Shown: positions 1 through 22,700, counted from the stretch's first letter. The stretch is DNA of 64,000 bases from Podocnemis expansa (GCA_007922195.1 ML681971.1:17894637-17958636), one strand, 5' to 3'. Notes: generated from the sequence alone by a model not told the origin. Made by a program: numbers and translations.

Positions 1-73
1 GAAAACATGTGAGGGAAGGAGAGAAAAATACTTTCAACACTGATGCATCTTGTTTTTCTTGCTGTTTATCCAG

Positions 74-10392
<10,319 letters not shown>

Positions 10393-11895
10393 ATGCCCTG
10401 GGAAGCTTGACTTCAACCCCCCACTGAGACGACTCTGGTGTTTTCTCAGCAAGAGGAGAGCAGTGTTTTGAGAATGCAGCCGTTATTGTTCACTCTAAAG
10501 CTTGATATTGTCCCTGTGCTTGTATTCAATTGTATCGCTGCTTACGCTGTTGCTGAGTGCGGCCCTAAAGTGTTGATCGCAGCAACGGGCCACTAAAATA
10601 TAGGGAAACACAGAACTCGTTCTGGTACCAGTAACAAGCTGTTTTTAAATACACTTTTGTTAAAAAGATTGAAGAAAGCTAAATTATTCTAGTCACGACT
10701 CTGCATGGTAAGAGCACCTCTGCTGCAAAGTCATTCTCTCCTACCACTGTTTAAGTCACACCAGATAGGAGATAATATATATAGGTGTTTTCTATTCTGC
10801 TCTCCACTATTACATACAAGAAACAGGGCAGCTTAAGCCATGGATTTACAAAGGAAGGAAGTCTCTGCTTTAGTGAATGCAAGTTATATGATTTCCACCT
10901 TTGCAGTATCACCTCCCCCAGACATATACGGTGATGGCCTTTACAGAGCAGTGGCCTACACCAGGTTTGGAGAATCAAATGCACAGGCCTTTGCAACTTA
11001 AGCTAAATAGGGGCTATGCATTTCACTTACAGCACTAGCAGCCTCTTATCTTTTATTTGCATCAGCCCCAGAGACGAGACACAACCTATTCAGCATCTGA
11101 GCTCAAATCCAAGGGTGGGCCATTACTGTGTAACAAACTTCACCAGTGTGTCAGTGGTGAGGGAGCAAAAAGAGAAGTGCAAACCTAAAATTTTTTGCTC
11201 AACTGGTTGATTGAGGCCCATGGTGCAGGTTCTGGCATCAGTCTTTGTAAAGAATCACATGAGAAGTGGGGTTATGGTGCGTATGCATATCTGTATCTGT
11301 GCGTGAATTTAGTGCTGTCAAAATAGGGGGAGATTAACAAATCAGGAGTCCTATTTAACAGGCATAGCACATACCACAGCAGAGGAAGCTGCTTAGCAAC
11401 CTGCCTCACCCCAATCCCATAAGAGAATAGATATGAGAGATGAATTCAATCTCCATGACCCAGTCCATCCTTGACTTCTCTGCTGGGGTGGGGGGAGGGC
11501 TGCTAAGGTGCCACTAAGGGGATGTCTATCCTGATGGCAGCAATTTGCTAGATTGCTCTGTGAACTACTGCACTATCACCTAGTCTACATTGGATATGTT
11601 GATACTGTTGCCATCAGATCAATTTTTGCCAATTAACTGAGCAGTCAGTAGCTTCCATAACTACCATCAACCGCTGCTGAATTTGCTGGCAGTACAGACT
11701 GGGCCTAACTGTAAATGATTTGGGACATTTGGAATACCTTGGTCTCTTTTGAATCTCAGTTAAACTATAGTAAATCCAAAGTAACCCCATTAGCTTTAGT
11801 GGGATTATTCCAAATTTACACTGGGGGGGGGGGGGGGTCAGCTTCAACCCTCTGGATTCTATTCACTAGCTTTGTTTTTTGTGATGACTGTAAAT
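10393..11895 (+). other. SMTNL2 3' UTR and downstream spacer
   Basis: Follows the SMTNL2 stop codon. No AATAAA is evident in the first 600 bases, so the transcript end is not placed. It includes the first copy of a duplicated segment (10616-10755) and a poly-G run at 11823-11837. No other gene is seen. Confidence 0.5.
10616..10755 (+). repeat. Duplicated segment, copy 1 (in SMTNL2 3' UTR)
   Basis: 'gtaacaagctgtttttaaat' followed by 'acac', 'gttaaaaaga', 'agctaaatt', 'attctagtca', 'acctctgctg' and 'cattctct..ctacca' reappears in the same order and orientation at 13891-14036. It is either a local duplication or two copies of one dispersed repeat. Confidence 0.7.
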
Positions 11896-12330
11896 CAGTG
11901 GTTCCCAACCAGTGTGCTGGGGCACACTGGTGTGCTGCAAGCATCTCCAAGAGCTGGAGTTAAAGTTCTCTCCCTGCTCAGCCCAGCCACGTGGGTTGTA
12001 CAGGACTGGGAAAAGGCAGGGGTTAAAGTAAGGTGGAAGGCACTGGAACATAGTTCCGGTGCCCCCTATTTTTAAGCAGGCAGCCTTCTGGCCCCCCTAA
12101 AAATAGAGGAAGGCAGTGGAATGTGGAGTTCCAGGGGTCCCCCTAAAAATAGCAGGAGCAGCCTGAATGCAGCGTTCTGGTGGCTCCAAGTTAGGCTGAG
12201 CCAGCAGAGAGCTGCAGGAGGCCGGGAGTGTGTGAATCTCCCCCTGTAGGGTGGAGCAGCTTGTGTCAGGCAGCCTGCAAAGAGCCCAGGTAAAGGCTTT
12301 GGGGGGAGGGCTGCTAGGGGTTGTATGGGG

Positions 12331-12372
12331 CAGGTGTGTGGGTGGGTGGGTGTGTGCGCGCGCGCGCACGCA
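12331..12372 (+). repeat. Alternating GT/GGGT/GC tract inside copy A
   Basis: A 'gtgtgtgggtgggtgggtgt' run passes into 'gtgcgcgcgcgcgcacgca'. It is a purine-pyrimidine alternating tract of the kind that can adopt Z-DNA, present only in this copy of the family. Confidence 0.7.
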
Positions 12373-13027
12373 GCAGAGGTGGGTGGGAGTAGATGTGTAG
12401 CAGGGGGTGTGTTGCTGGGGTTGTGGCGTGGCTGTTTGGTTGGGGGTGTGTGCAGCTGGGGGTGGAGTGGCTGTGTGTGTTAGGGCAGTGTAGCTGGGGC
12501 CTGGAGGCCTAGTTCTGGTCCCTGCAGTGATGGGAGGGTCCATCACAGGCAGCAGGGCGCTGGGGGAGGGAAGGATGGGACCCACTGGGGTCGTAGGGAG
12601 CAGCAGTGAGGTGAGGATTTGCCTGGGTGGCAGGGAGTCACTGTGGGGAAGGGGGAAGTGGGTGCTGCACCATGCTCCCCTGCCCTACCTTCCCACTCCC
12701 CAGGTTCCACCCCCCCCCCACAATACCACTCTTATTCTCCCTTCCTCTCTCCTCTTACCACCTTTGTGCTGTTCCCCACATGGCTCCCCTTGTCCTCTTT
12801 TGCCACCCCTGCCCTACTCCACACACACAGTTCTGCCACTGCAAATGACTCTTGACCTCCTGTGTTTTGCCACCCTCTCTGCTGCCCCAAATACCCCACA
12901 TAGGAGCATTTCTGAAACACTGTGCCATGGTTCATGAATATTCATAAGTAATTTAAGTTAATTTGAATATTCATGAGTTTAATGGTTGTGTGCCACAAAA
13001 AATTTGAAGGTATCAAGGTGTGCCACG

Positions 13028-13445
13028 CAATGTTCCCTCTAAGCTGCGCTGGCTCACTGCAGCGCAGCCCACCACAGCCGCCAGCGCAGAGAAGGCTGCT
13101 GGCAGCACAGGGCCAGCAGCCAGAGTGTCAGTGGAGACCTCCTGTGGAGCAGGGAGTTTTCAAAACTCCCACCCAGAGAAGCTCTAACAGAGCATGTCCA
13201 GAAAATCTGAGCATGCTCCGTAGTGCTTCTCTAGCCCCAGGAGCTGTGGCTGGGCCGTGCGGCTTCAGCCACAAGGTAAGTTTGTGGGGGGTGGCCAGGC
13301 GGCGAGGAGTGGGCCCGCAGGGGTGGGCAGAAGAGGGGGGGCAGCCGGGACCGGGCCTGCGGTGGGCGGGCAGCGCAGCAAGCCCGTGGGGGGGGGGTGA
13401 GCGTGGCGAGCAACATGAGTTGCTCAGCTGCCAGCACTTCTTAAA
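13028..13445 (+). mobile_element. 'CAATGTTCCCTCTAAG' element, copy E1 (nested, right end missing)
   Basis: 'caatgttccctctaagctgc' interrupts the tail of hAT copy A exactly where copy C reads 'gccacggcagagaaaaggtt'. Full copies at 18927-19179 and 49917-50644 end with 'tagagggaacattg' or a close variant. That end is not found here, so this copy is truncated or rearranged. Confidence 0.6.
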
Positions 13446-13465
13446 GAAAAGGTTAGCAACCACTG

Positions 13466-16128
13466 CTTAAAACCACTGAAAACCCCGCTGCCCGCCAAAC
13501 CCCCCCCCCCCCCCATTAATAGAAAATAACAACTGCCAGGCAAGTAGATTGCTCTTGCTAAAGAATGTTTATTACCTGCTTCTGTTTGTTTTCCTCATGG
13601 ATATTTATAAAAATGACTCGTTCTGTACTGATGACATTTATAATAAAATATGTCAAACTCCCTTTCAGTTTACTGCTTCTGGCTGAGTGGAGGATACATC
13701 TGAAAAGAGATTCCCAGGAAGTTTTTCCAAAACTGAAATATACTTAGAGTTTACCATAAACATAAACATGCTGGGGCCCATCTCATCTCAGTCATAATAG
13801 GGCTCTGAATCCAGAGAGGTACTGTTGGCTTCAGCGCTCATCACAACAGGATGTAACAGACTGCTGGGTGCTACTGCAGTACAAAGGATTCATTCTGGTA
13901 CTAGTAACAAGCTGTTTTTAAATACACACATGTTAAAAAGACAGACAGCTAAATTTATAAGTCTCATTCTAGTCATGGCTTTGTGTGGTAGGACTACCTC
14001 TGCTCCCAAGCCATTCTCTTCTACCATATTTAGTAGGCTACAGTTATTTGCATGGTAGGGATGATCACATGCTCTCAGTATTAGTGTCATGCTCCCCCCT
14101 CTTCTTCATCTACACTGAGATGATCCACTGGTAAGGATATAAGCCCACGGTCCTGCTTCCCCTCAGCCAGCTTCTAGAACTAGCTTCTGCTGCTTTGCAC
14201 CTTACGGAAAACTGGCATGACAGGATTGTTTTACAATGTAAATATAATTTAAAATTGCTGTTTTAAAAGATGTGCATCATTCTTAGCTGGGGTAAATCAC
14301 AGTTCCATAGCACCTTGGAAGCCAATGGAGCTAAAGTGTTTTGCACAAAGTGAAGATCTGTCCCAACTACATCATTGCATTCACCTGCACAATACACCAC
14401 CTTGCTTAACTGAGTTAAATTAGAGAGGCAGGAGGAGGCAGCCCTCTCATTGCAGGGGTTAGGAGCCAGCCTAGAAGAGACGATGATGCTAACGCTGATT
14501 GCTAAAGGCACCATCCCTGCAGCAGATTTTGCTACTCTGACCCCAGTCTTACTTCTGTTGAAGTCAATGAAAAAACTTCTCTTGGTTTCCATGAGAGCAT
14601 GATCACTCTCTTCCTTATAACCAAATGTGCTGGTTGTTCAGGCAGTTCAATAACATCTGTGCAATCGTCAACAAAATAACTAAACAGGGTGAGATTGTTC
14701 AAGTAGTTCCAGATCTGTTTGTCTGATGCACTGAACTTAGCAAACTAATTTACGTGGTTGGGCCAAAGTTTACTGAGTTACAGATCTTTCCACTCCCTGC
14801 CCCCCACTACCATAATGTCTCATCCTGTCCACCAATATGTCATTCCAACATCAAAAGCAGGACTTACAGAGATATTATCATACCCAAAGAGAGACCCCCT
14901 CCAATGTCAACTGTATTCCAACAACAGCTAGATATTCTCTCACTGCTACAGCTTTCTAAAGTTTGATTATGCTAAACTGCAGGCGAGTTGAGCTGATGTA
15001 AACATGTACATCTCCATGATCTTCCAAGGAGCTGCTCTCAGTTACAGCAGTACACAACTGGCCTGAAATTTTGAACAAACCAGCAGATGGAAGGGAGGAG
15101 GACAAAAGCAAACAGGAGAGTTATACTGAATATGTAACTTCTCTCCACCTCCCTCACAGTTTCATAGAAAATCCATTAAAAGGGAAACACATACTGAAGC
15201 TTCCTACTTGCACTTCAGTTGTGAAGAACTTTGCTACCCCTTTCATGCTGAAAAGTGTTCAGTTCAGTCAGAGAGATGAGTGCAAGCTGCACAATTTTGA
15301 TCTAGATCTGACTTCCCCAAAGTTCAGAAAGATTTGGATTGAGTTTTCTTCTAGTTTACATAGCTTACTCAGTTTTCGAGGAAGCACCAAACAACCCAAA
15401 GTTCAATAGTGTTTGGAGCAGGGATTTGGCTCAGGCACCTTCTATAGTAAAATGTATTACTGTATGCAGGAGCGCCTGCTTTTCTAGCAGACTGAAAGAA
15501 TAAGGCAATGCCCTTAATTGAATACATACACTGACATTTCAAGCTGGGGAGTATCCTGCTCTTAATAGTGCAGATAATATCGTTTTGCTAATGTCACAGT
15601 GGGAACTAGTTGAAAGCCTTTATGCACGTCTGAAAAATGTAAGGTGCCACTGACACTACATCTCACTTACCGGTAACCTCCTAGCTTTCATGGAAGTGGA
15701 TAGAGGTTTGACACACGTTTACATATTTGTCAGATAATGTTTTGGTGTTATGTGATTTTAACATTCTATCCTGAATGATCAAAATCATGATGGAGAACAA
15801 ATGCACAAAATGTGTTGTGAGTCAGGAAACTGCTAGATTTGTATTTTACCAAAATAGTCAGTCTTTTCCTGTGGAAATGCAAAGAAAAAAAAAATCAGAC
15901 TTCAAGGAGTCAGAACATCCAGTGGCTACTGCACAGCTTCACTATTTCCTCCATTAACCTGGTCAGTAGGGCATTACAATAGGACTCATATTAGCCATAT
16001 ACCTTACATCAACCCCAAACTCATTCATATTGCCCCCCCCCCACAGGGCTTAGGCTCCACTGATTGCATCAGGTCATATGTATAGACTCGGGCACTTTCC
16101 CAAATCAAGGTCAGATGCTAATCTACCT
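13466..16128. other. Intergenic stretch without a recognised gene
   Basis: It contains a poly-C run at about 13499-13515, the second copy of the duplicated segment (13891-14036) and AT-rich single-copy-looking sequence. Short open frames on both strands lack splice context or recognisable domains. Confidence 0.6.
13891..14036 (+). repeat. Duplicated segment, copy 2
   Basis: Same orientation and order of blocks as 10616-10755 ('gtaacaagctgtttttaaat', 'gttaaaaaga', 'attctagtca', 'acctctgctc', 'cattctcttctacca'), with scattered substitutions and small indels. It lies about 3.3 kb downstream of copy 1. Confidence 0.7.
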
Positions 16129-17284
16129 GGGTATGGCCACACACACTTCTTATTTCGAAACAACAGAGGTTGTTTCGAAATAAGAAGTGCCATGGCCACA
16201 CAACGCACGGCCATTTCGAAACAAGCAAACAGCTTGTTTCGAAATGGCCGTGGTTCAATCGCCATAGCTTAAACCTCGTTTGCTGTCGAAACAGGGCTGT
16301 TTCAAAACAGAGGTTTCGAAACAGCCCTGTTCGGACATGTTGTTTCAGAACAAAGTGTTCCGAGACAACATGTGCCCCTCCTCCCAGGGTGCTAAGCACC
16401 CTGGGAGGAATGGCTGACCCCTCAGCACCCTGGCCAGGGTGCTGAGGGGTGTCCACGGGCTGGNNNNNNNNNNNNNNNNNNNNNNNNNNNNNNNNNNNNN
16501 NNNNNNNNNNNNNNNNNNNNNNNNNNNNNNNNNNNNNNNNNNNNNNNNNNNNNNNNNNNNNNNNNNNNNNNNNNNNNNNNNNNNNNNNNNNNNNNNNNNN
16601 NNNNNNNNNNNNNNNNNNNNNNNNNNNNNNNNNNNNNNNNNNNNNNNNNNNNNNNNNNNNNNNNNNNNNNNNNNNNNNNNNNNNNNNNNNNNNNNNNNNN
16701 NNNNNNNNNNNNNNNNNNNNNNNNNNNNNNNNNNNNNNNNNNNNNNNNNNNNNNNNNNNNNNNNNNNNNNNNNNNNNNNNNNNNNNNNNNNNNNNNNNNN
16801 NNNNNNNNNNNNNNNNNNNNNNNNNNNNNNNNNNNNNNNNNNNNNNNNNNNNNNNNNNNNNNNGGGGGAATCCCGGGGCGGGGCCTCGGGGGCAGCCCCA
16901 GCCCCAGCCCCGCCCCCGGGCAGGCGCGTCAGCCCCACGGGGGAATCCCGGGGGCGGGGCTCCCTCCGGCCCCGGCAGCAGCAGGCTCCAGCCGCGCGCC
17001 GGGGCCGCGCCCCCAGGTTTGGGGGCAGTGGGGGCTTTAAAGCCCCCCGGGTGCCGTCAGCCCCTGCAGGCACCTGCCGGGTTAGGCGCCCAGCCGCACC
17101 TTACCCTGCCGGTGCCTGCAATCCCCTCCCCTGTCGAAATAGCAGGTCCACACTATGGACCTGCTATTTCGCTGCCTTATTTTGAGGACAAAGTTTTTTG
17201 TCCTCGAAATAAGTTGTTTCGAAATAAAGAGTTATTTCGAAACAGCTTGTTTCGAAACAAGCCCTCCCCGTGTGAACATAGCCC
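16129..17284. mobile_element. Foldback TIR element rich in TTTCGAAA palindromes (M1), containing the assembly gap
   Basis: The outer ends are 'gggtatggccacacac' and the inverse of 'gtgtgaacatagcccc'. The flanking arms are built from repeated 'cttatttcgaaacaac' / 'gttgtttcgaaataag' words on both sides. The centre is GC-rich and is broken by 400 N. Just left of the gap are two hairpins: ctcccagggtgct/agcaccctgggag at 16379-16405 and the perfect palindrome ctcagcaccctgg/ccagggtgctgag at about 16420-16445. A smaller relative lies at 63530-63871. No coding capacity is visible; the superfamily is undetermined. Confidence 0.65.
16464..16863. other. Assembly gap (400 N)
   Basis: An uninterrupted run of 400 N inside the GC-rich core of the foldback element. 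The round length suggests an estimated or padded gap. Frames read through it are meaningless. Confidence 0.99.
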
Positions 17285-17374
17285 CTGAGGCACAAAAAGT
17301 GAATTTACTTGGCCACGTTCATCCAGCAAACCTGAGTTTTATATTCCTGGCTCTGTCAAAGGTATGTTAGGAGT

Positions 17375-17505
17375 CCTTGAGCAAATCACTTGATCTTTCT
17401 CTGCTTCTGCTTCCCTGTCTGTAAAAACTGGGATAATGATTGTGACCTGGTTTGTGCAGAGCTCTGTGAGATCTATTGATGAAAAGCACTAGAGAGAAGA
17501 TACAT
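17375..17505 (+). repeat. MIR-like SINE fragment
   Basis: 'ccttgagcaaatcacttgat', 'ctctgcttctgcttccctgt', 'ctgtaaaaactgggataatg' follow the MIR/LF-SINE 3' half, ending near 'gatgaaaagcactaga'. It is adjacent to the right end of the foldback element. Confidence 0.65.
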
Positions 17506-17781
17506 TCATCAAACAGCCATAGGGCAAAATCTGTGCAGCATTGGACTTTTCCTTCACTTTTTCAGACAAGGCTGCTGTCTCTGTCTTTTGCTTTTAACAA
17601 GCAGTTAATATTACCTAGCACTTATGTTACATTCTTGGACATCTGTTTTAAAAAAACAGCAGAAACATTAGAGCTTTTTATAGAAATGAACTCACTTTTA
17701 AATTATATTTAGTTTTGTTCAAATTTCATTTTTTTAAATATCAATCCTGCATATTTTGCAAATATTCAAACCAGCTCTTGC

Positions 17782-17783
<2 letters not shown>

Positions 17784-17841
<58 letters not shown>
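17784..17841 (+). repeat. Compound (CT)n(CA)n microsatellite
   Basis: About 14 CT units are followed directly by about 15 CA units. It is likely polymorphic in length. Confidence 0.95.
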
Positions 17842-17846
<5 letters not shown>

Positions 17847-18290
17847 TAGCAACTTTTACTCATTGTGGTAAGCAGACAAAATTAAGTTTGTTAATTATAT
17901 GTGTTCTAATGTATAATGAAATATACAACCTAACTGTGCAGGTGCTTGCCCTAAAACTGAAGCCTTAGTAACACTCTCTACTGTATTTCATAATACTATG
18001 TTTCTGGCTCCACAAAACCTATTGCTAGAAAGGGAGAGTGAGAGATTATTAATGAATACAGATAAATGTATGAGGTATACATCAGATTGAACAGCAAATG
18101 GTAGTTCCAAAATAGATGGTTCATGATTATTATAATATCCTTTTAAAACTTCAAGATTAGACCACAATTCAGAATATATCACACAATGCATATGGTTTAG
18201 TGTTCCATGGTCCTTTTAAGGCCAGATTATTCTGCATTCAATTTCTGCAACATTCAGGTTAATTTTTTCCTTTTCAGATATCTTCTAGAC

Positions 18291-19706
18291 CCGTGGTTCC
18301 CAGCCTTTCCTCTGCCGTGGCACACTTTGATAACTTCAAATTTTTCCACGCACCCCATCATTAAAAAAAACTTATGAATATTCAAATTAACTTAAATTAC
18401 TTATGAATATTCATGGATCATGGCACAGTGTTTCGGAAATGCCGCTTTGTGGGGTAGCAGAGAAGTGGTGGCAAAGCACGGGAAGTCAGGAGTCGCGTGC
18501 AGTGGCAGGAGTGAGTGTGGGGAGCAGAGCAGGGCAGAGGCGGCAAAAGAGGACAAAGGCAGCCATGTTGGGAACAGCACAAGGGTGGCAAGAGAGGAGA
18601 GAGGAAGGGAGAACAAGAGGGGCTTTGTGGGGGGGCGGGGGAACCTGGGGAGTGGGAAGGTAGGGCAGGGGAGCTCTGTGCAGCACCCACTTCCCCCTTC
18701 TCCACAGTGGCTCCCTGTCACCCAGGGCAAATCCTCACCCCACTGCTGCTCCCTCCCACCCCAGTGGGTCCTGTCCTCCCCTCCCCCAGCCCCCTGCTGC
18801 CTGTGATGGACCCTCCCATCATTGCAGGGGCCAGAACTAGGCCTCCAGCCCCCAGCTACGTTCCCCCTCCCACAGCCACCCCAACCCCCCAGCTACACCC
18901 CCCCAACCAAAAAGCCACCCCACAACCTATGTTTCCTCTAAGCTGTGCGCGTGTGTGCACACACAGGTTGTGAAACCTGTGCAAACAACAAAATAAAGTG
19001 CACACACAAAAATTTAACAGTGCAATATTTTTTAATTTCTACTCATACATGGGAGATGGATTTACCAGACATTTGACCACACTCACTTGAATATGCATGA
19101 ATTTGGACACAGGTTCTGAAAATTTGCACAAAAGAAATATTTTGTGCACACAGCCTACGAAAAATTAGAGGGAACATTGCCCAGAACCCCAGCTACACAC
19201 CCTCTGCTACACATCCACTCCCACCCACCTTTGCTACACACAACTACCTGCTGCACACAACCCCCAGCAGCTCCCCCCCCCAACCTTTAGCTGGGTTCTT
19301 TGCAGGCTGTCTGACATAAGCTGCTCTGCGTTCCAGGGGAAGATTCACACACTCCCAGCCTCCCGCCCCTCTCTGCTGCCTGGGCCTAAGGTGGAGCCAC
19401 TAGAGCTCTGCATTCAGGCTGCTTCTGCTCTTTTTAGGGGGACCCCTGGAACTCTGCGTTCTGGTGCCTTCTTCTATTTTTAGGGGGGCCAGAAGGCTGC
19501 CTGCCTAAAAGTAGGGGGCCCCAGAACTGTGTTCTGGTGCCTTCCACCTTACTTTAAGCCATGCCTTTTCCCAGCCCTGCACAGCCCATGTGGCTGGGCT
19601 GAGCAGGGAGGGAACTTTAACTCCAGCTCTCGGGGATGCTCGCGGCACACTTTGGGTGTTGCCACAGCACACCAGTGTGCCCTGGCACACTGATTGGGAA
19701 CCACTG
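18291..19706 (-). mobile_element. hAT-type nonautonomous element, family H, copy B (inverted)
   Basis: Runs from 'ccgtggttcccagcc' to 'gattgggaaccactg', flanked by near-identical 8-bp duplications ttctagac / ttctagat. The 8-bp target site and CAGTGGTTCCCAACC ends fit the hAT superfamily. The interior is the reverse complement of copies A and C. The element carries a younger insertion at 18927-19179. Frames in the GC-rich half are not genes. Confidence 0.8.
18927..19179 (+). mobile_element. 'CAATGTTCCCTCTAAG' element, copy E2 (complete, nested in copy B)
   Basis: Left end 'ctatgtttcctctaagctgt' and right end 'aaaattagagggaacattg' are inverted relatives. The flanking 8-mers cccacaac / cccagaac are a 7-of-8 target duplication. 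The 253-bp body includes the alternating 'gtgcgcgtgtgtgcacacac'. The 8-bp duplication again suggests hAT-type mobilisation. Confidence 0.75.
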
Positions 19707-22700
19707 TTCTAGATTTCACTGTAACTGATTTAAGTTCCACACCTACAAATCCTCACTCTTGGGAGCAGCATTTGCAGACAGAGACCTTCAGTAAATATGC
19801 TGTTACCCAACTGTAGGCTTCTTAGATTAGGGACTTGTCATGTTTTATTTGGTTGTGAAGTGTCAAGCACACCTATTTAAATATTGGTAGCAAGCTGCTG
19901 ATTTAGCATTAACAATGACTGAACATTTCTTTGCCATGCTTCTAAGCATTTACAGTAGAACACTGACCCCTAATGGCTAGAAATCAGTTTAAGATTGTTC
20001 TGAGTAGCACCGATTCCAATACAGCTATGCAAATTCATTTGACCATGTTCCCAAATAAATATTACATATACATGTGTGCTGGGTTGTCTGATTACTTTCA
20101 AAACCAGACTAAAAGCAGTGGCTGAAAATTAAGAGGTATCACTATGCATGTACAGTTAGAGCATAGTTTGAAATATCTGTAATTAAGTTTTAGAAAAAAC
20201 AATCAATAACTTTAATTATTGCATTCACAAATCAGAGACGAAGTGAGATACATATTGTAGCATCAAGGGGATCTGAATGCATAAAGAGATGCACTACATT
20301 GCCAAGAACTAACTTCAGTGCAGCAAGACCCTCAGTACTGTACCTGCCTCGCCTAAAGAGGGTGACAAGCAACACTCAAAAGAACAGTTTCACTTTCCAT
20401 TCTGCTCAGTCTCTCTCAAACCATACTCCACTGCAACACAGCTAGTGAGAAATGAGAAACCCATTATAAGAATTTTGGAAATGTATTCATAAGAGTTGTG
20501 TACTCACTTCAATTAGGAGTGTGTGAATATTGTAATCTGATCAGTATAGGATGTGAATATGCATATAATGAATTCCTGTACATGAGTCAGTGTGCAACCT
20601 CCAAGAAACTTTGTATCTAGATTTCAAGAACAAAATTACCATTGTATCTATTTAAGGGTCCCAAGTATGCCTCCACAAGAAAAATGCAAGAATGGAACAA
20701 GTAAACTTCCCGTTCAAACACCTCTACTGGATTTCTGAGATTTTGTTCCATTCTGAACCATCCAGCTGTTGAGAATACAGAGGTATGCTGAACAAAATCT
20801 TCTGGAGCAGGTATTTTGCTTTAGTTAGATATATTTAGCCAAATAATATGAATTACTCCATTAATCAGACTACAGTGGGAAAGTTATATTTTCTAATTTA
20901 TTTGTAAAAGCAACAAGGTTGCATTGGCATAAAGCAAAAGCAAATCTGGTCCATTATTGTCTCACCCAATGATTAATGCTTTTGAAATGTACCAAAATCT
21001 CATTTGTTTGCCCTGACAAAATCCACTTTTATGGAAAAATTAAAGAAGCTCCACATTTAGATTTTTTTTTATTCTTTTTGAAAAAGACTGAACTTGTAAA
21101 CAATTATTTAACATTAAAACAAATGTAACAAACACGTTAGAAATGTTAAAGAAACACTAAAAAAGACACAGACGTTAGAACCTGGCTTTCCCTGAAGCAG
21201 TGCTCAATATGGCATTCTCTAATCATGGTGCCCAGCAATAGGTAAGATTAGAGACTAAGCAGTAATTCTATGTATTACCAACCAGACCACTGAGCAATTA
21301 AGTGTCCTACTGACCAAACCAGTGCTATGTATCTTAGAAATAGGACTAACCGTTTACAGTATTTTTACTTAAGAGTTTTTTCTAGCTTTGTAAAGACGCT
21401 GTCTGTAGGTGAACACAATCATTCTGATTTTGCCACAACTGAAAAGTGTTTTTATGTCTAGGTCAGCAGATTCAAAATTACAAAATTATGGCTAATTACA
21501 GCTAAATGTACAAAGCTGAGTATACTAGTCCCTAAACCCACTTACAGCTGAACACTGGTATCAGGATTTCTAAAAGATGATCCCCTCTATGTTTAAACTT
21601 CATGATCAGACTTCTTGTCATCCTGTCACTTCCTCAGCTCTCCTGTTTAAACTTAATGGGCTAAAATTTAAAGCTTTGTTGCCATTTTTATTGGATAGGC
21701 CAGAGTCAATTCCCTTCACATAACCACTGCCATGATTATTTACATCACTGTAGTTGGTCAGCTCATGCATTGCTTCTTCCTCAGCTGAGGTCTGAAACTA
21801 AATGGCCAACAAAACCATTTTTGGAAATGGGTCGTACTCAAGGTCTGTGGCAATAAGGAACACTGCAAAGGCTTTGAACTGGTTATCCATACCCAAGTTG
21901 AGGCCGCCATAAATGGCAGACGATGTAAGGTTAAAAACAGAGCTATAGAACCAGAGAGCAGTTGACCAAGAGGACTCACCTGGTATTCCACTGGTGGTGC
22001 AATTAAGAGAGATGGGTCACTGGGGCTCAAGAAGCTTTGGCAAAGTGATTTTGGCGGGCACAATTTTAGTCAATGCAGAAATTCCAGAGTATAGTGCCCA
22101 ATAATGCCTTGTTGTTTATTGAAATAGCAAAGAGAGCTGTAATGAATTTGGCAATGAACAGCTATTCTTTAGGTTTGAAGTTGGAAGTCCTCCTGGCTAC
22201 ACTGGAGGGAACAGTAACTATGGAAAAGAGCCATGTTATGGCAGCACTGAAATAATACATATGGCTTTAGTGTCTTAAAATTCCAGTAATTCAGCAGACA
22301 TGTTAAGAACAGTATTCCCTGATGGCCAGTTAAAAGATCTGTTGTAGATCTTAACATGGCTCTCAATTCTAGATGAGTTCCTAATATGGTCTTTATGTCC
22401 CTACCTCTATACTATGTGATTTATATTCATCAAAATCCAGCAACAAATTATCTCTAAGTTGCAGATTACAGAAGCGTATAGCAGGTAAATGGTCAAGTAA
22501 CAGAGAAACATGCATTCTCTGTTGGTCAGTGTTTCCTGAGACCAAGTGAGAGTGGACTGGCACAAGTTTCCTACATTAGTATAGGAAATTTCTGTGACTA
22601 AGTTTCCAATGTTAATTAATGCAGTATGGCAATCTCTTGCACTTGGTGACACCTTCAACCAGATGCTAGGGGTCAGAACCACAAGAGTAAAGAATGTTCG

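Larger units (their letters stand above)
11896..13465 (+). mobile_element. hAT-type nonautonomous element, family H, copy A
   Basis: Starts with 'cagtggttcccaaccagtgt' and ends with 'ggttagcaaccactg', a near-inverted 15-bp terminal repeat. The interior shares long matches with the copies at 18291-19706 (inverted) and 48784-49872: the 'gagctggagttaaagttc' head, a GC-rich centre with 'gtgggtcctgtcc'-like text, and a 'catgaatattcataagtaat' tail. The open frames in the GC-rich part are proline-rich composition artefacts. It is interrupted near its right end by a second element at 13028. Target duplications are not convincing (ctgtaaat / cttaaaac). Confidence 0.75.

Noticed and set aside
12097..12585. 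162-codon proline/threonine-rich minus-strand frame
   Set aside because: Inside hAT copy A. The related copies B and C do not keep the same frame, so it reflects base composition.
16345..17288. Frames of about 240-280 codons
   Set aside because: They run through the 400-N gap and are artefacts.
21650..22070. Minus-strand peptide-like stretch (…LGMDNQFKAFAVFLIATDLE…), possible pseudogene
   Set aside because: Open for only about 60 codons, with stops beyond, and I recognise no protein family. A translated search would settle it.
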